A stretch of DNA of 21,582 bases from Silene noctiflora (Eukaryota; Streptophyta; Magnoliopsida; Caryophyllales; Caryophyllaceae). The notes below the pieces were generated by a model. It ran no database searches. It was not told the origin of the DNA and saw nothing but the letters and a program-made list of their open reading frames with translations. How positions within the stretch are numbered: the stretch's first letter is position 1; the number at the start of each line of letters is the position of its first letter. Positions 20,561 through 21,582 of this stretch are shown piece after piece. Where the stretch lies: contig VHZZ01007191.1 in assembly GCA_009801015.1 (NCBI GenBank), positions 15,556 through 37,137 on the forward strand, read 5' to 3'. The position numbers and the translations under genes were made by a program.

Positions 20561-20801
20561 TTAATTAATGAATGATAAGAGGAATTACAAAGCCTTCATG
20601 AGAGAAAATTGATCAAGTAATGATCTTATACGTCCTTGAATATCCAAAGCAAAAGAAAAGCTAATAAACAATAGCAGCTAAAGAGTAAAGACAATCCGCA
20701 ACTCGTAACTGATCTGTGTTCGCTTGAATCCGTCAAACGTCAAACATTAATACTGGTGCCCAAACCTTGCCAAGTCATCTCTTGGAGCTTAAGGGATGAA
20801 T
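20561..20801. other. gene-free host sequence between two hAT-type insertions
   Basis: No gene is visible. This segment may still be interior of the element that starts at 20388. It and the piece at 21475-21492 were contiguous before the 665-bp insertion at 20802. Confidence 0.45.
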
Positions 20802-21466
20802 CTAGGTTACATAGTTCGTGGTTCGGTCCGGTTCGAATCCGGGTCCGTAGTTCGTAGTTCACTTTATATAGTGAACTGGGTTCGAGGTGCATATAATTAA
20901 TCTATTATTTTAAGGGATAAAAACATATTAATACAAATATTTGTTTTTATTTTGAAAAAAAATTATTATCTATTGAAAATAGAAATACATAAATAATCTC
21001 GTTTTTTTATGTGTTTGGGAAGTGTAATGTAGCAGTGGTAGTCTACCACTAGGGAAAAGTCAAACAAAGTGCTTTGTACAAAAAATAATATATAATTATG
21101 CAAGTGCTATAAAATATGTTACCAAACTGCCCTTTTTATTAATAAATAAACAAAAACACTAAGTGGGAGAGTGACCTACCATCTCCTTTTATTAAACCCT
21201 ACCTACCCCACCCTCTTCTATTCCCCTTATTCTCAGCCACCAAAATATTTACGCCTCCCCATCTTCCCTCTTCCCTCCAAACCTCCAAGCCCACTATATT
21301 AGTTCTTCTCCGGCGACCAAGCTATGGGTTCTTATCTCTCCGGCGACTTATCCTGGCGACAAAGTTCGTGGGTCTGACTGATTTGGTCCGCGAATTCCGG
21401 CGAACCAAGCCGCGAACGACCCCAGTTCGTGGTTCATGGGTCCGAATCCCGAATCCAGTAACATAG
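20802..21466. mobile_element. 665-bp non-autonomous hAT-type element with gene-like interior
   Basis: The ends CTAGGTTAC and GTAACATAG (reverse complement CTATGTTAC) match at 8 of 9. The perfect 8-bp duplication GGATGAAT flanks the element (20794-20801 and 21467-21474). Both subterminal regions are rich in GTTCG motifs, and the left contains a hairpin GTTCACTTTATATAGTGAAC at 20857-20876. The interior changes to a pyrimidine-rich, leader-like stretch (about 21190-21320), then an ATG at 21324 with a 17-codon frame ending at 21377. It looks like a captured promoter or 5' untranslated region, or the remains of the parent transposase gene's leader. No transposase domain is present. Confidence 0.85.
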
Positions 21467-21492
21467 GGATGAATCCTTCAAGCTCGGTGATG

Positions 21493-21582
21493 TGTAGTTT
21501 TAAAACCTCGCAAGTGTACGAGCTTCGTTGCACTTTTAAGGGTCGAACCACAAGGAGCTAATTGCACTACTAGTTGATTTAA
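21493..21582 (-). mobile_element. end of another LTR, minus strand, cut by the window
   Basis: TGTAGTTTTAAAACCTCGCA and, further in, GGGTCGAACCACAAGGAGC match the corresponding end of the LTR at 14146 (TGTAGTTCTAATTACCTCGC and the same GGGTCGAACCACAAGGAGC). In between, the two differ clearly. This is too much difference for the two LTRs of one recent insertion, so it is probably a second family member or the other LTR of a very old copy. No tRNA-type primer-binding site is apparent on its internal side. Confidence 0.6.

Noticed and set aside
20829..20845. GGTTCGAATCC, a tRNA B-box-like sequence
   Set aside because: No A-box or cloverleaf arms around it. It is part of the hAT-type terminal region.

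Overview
The window is nuclear DNA from a flowering plant, most likely a eudicot. It carries spliced genes with GT-AG introns, plant-type alpha-tubulin and xylulose kinase sequences, AT-rich intergenic DNA, and several layers of LTR retrotransposons and small DNA transposons. Runs of N around 1046-1216 and at 3456/3460 point to a draft assembly. I cannot name the species; the GAGACGGTCTC-type terminal repeat and the retroelement styles hint weakly at Caryophyllales.

Layout. 1-474 is the end of a plus-strand LTR that abuts a degenerate 21-bp repeat array (475-1985). The array switches orientation several times and has a near-perfect palindrome at 847-870. An A-rich then GGT/GGA-rich low-complexity segment follows (1990-2860), with an 86-bp tandem repeat. 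3100-4119 looks like a minus-strand solo LTR. 4159-5039 is a terminal-inverted-repeat element with a 342-bp hAT-type element nested in it, flanked by the perfect 8-bp duplication CATATAGG.

The gene-bearing core is 5040-14145. An intact four-exon alpha-tubulin gene (6027-9123) encodes 449 residues. It is unusual in having Thr at position 40, where the acetylatable Lys normally lies, and in ending in Glu-Glu with no terminal Tyr. About 1.28 kb downstream on the same strand, a xylulose kinase gene starts at 10400. Four exons (10400-12973) give the first 288 residues in frame. The rest of the gene is not in the window: the next intron runs into a long retroelement block. Introns 1 and 2 of this gene each hold a miniature transposon.

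14146-21582 is a mosaic of mobile DNA. It holds a minus-strand LTR of about 1.9 kb with an adjacent polypurine tract and a 50-bp duplication, about 2.6 kb of AT-rich non-coding retroelement-like DNA, and the 5' LTR, primer-binding site and broken gag start of a plus-strand Ty3/gypsy element. It also holds two hAT-type insertions, one of them 665 bp with a perfect 8-bp duplication GGATGAAT, and the edge of another LTR at 21493. No reverse transcriptase, integrase or transposase reading frame was found.

The two genes have no direct functional link: one is cytoskeletal, the other is a sugar kinase. The interest lies in the divergent tubulin isotype, the inverted 21-bp array, and the way mobile DNA has built up in and after the kinase gene.
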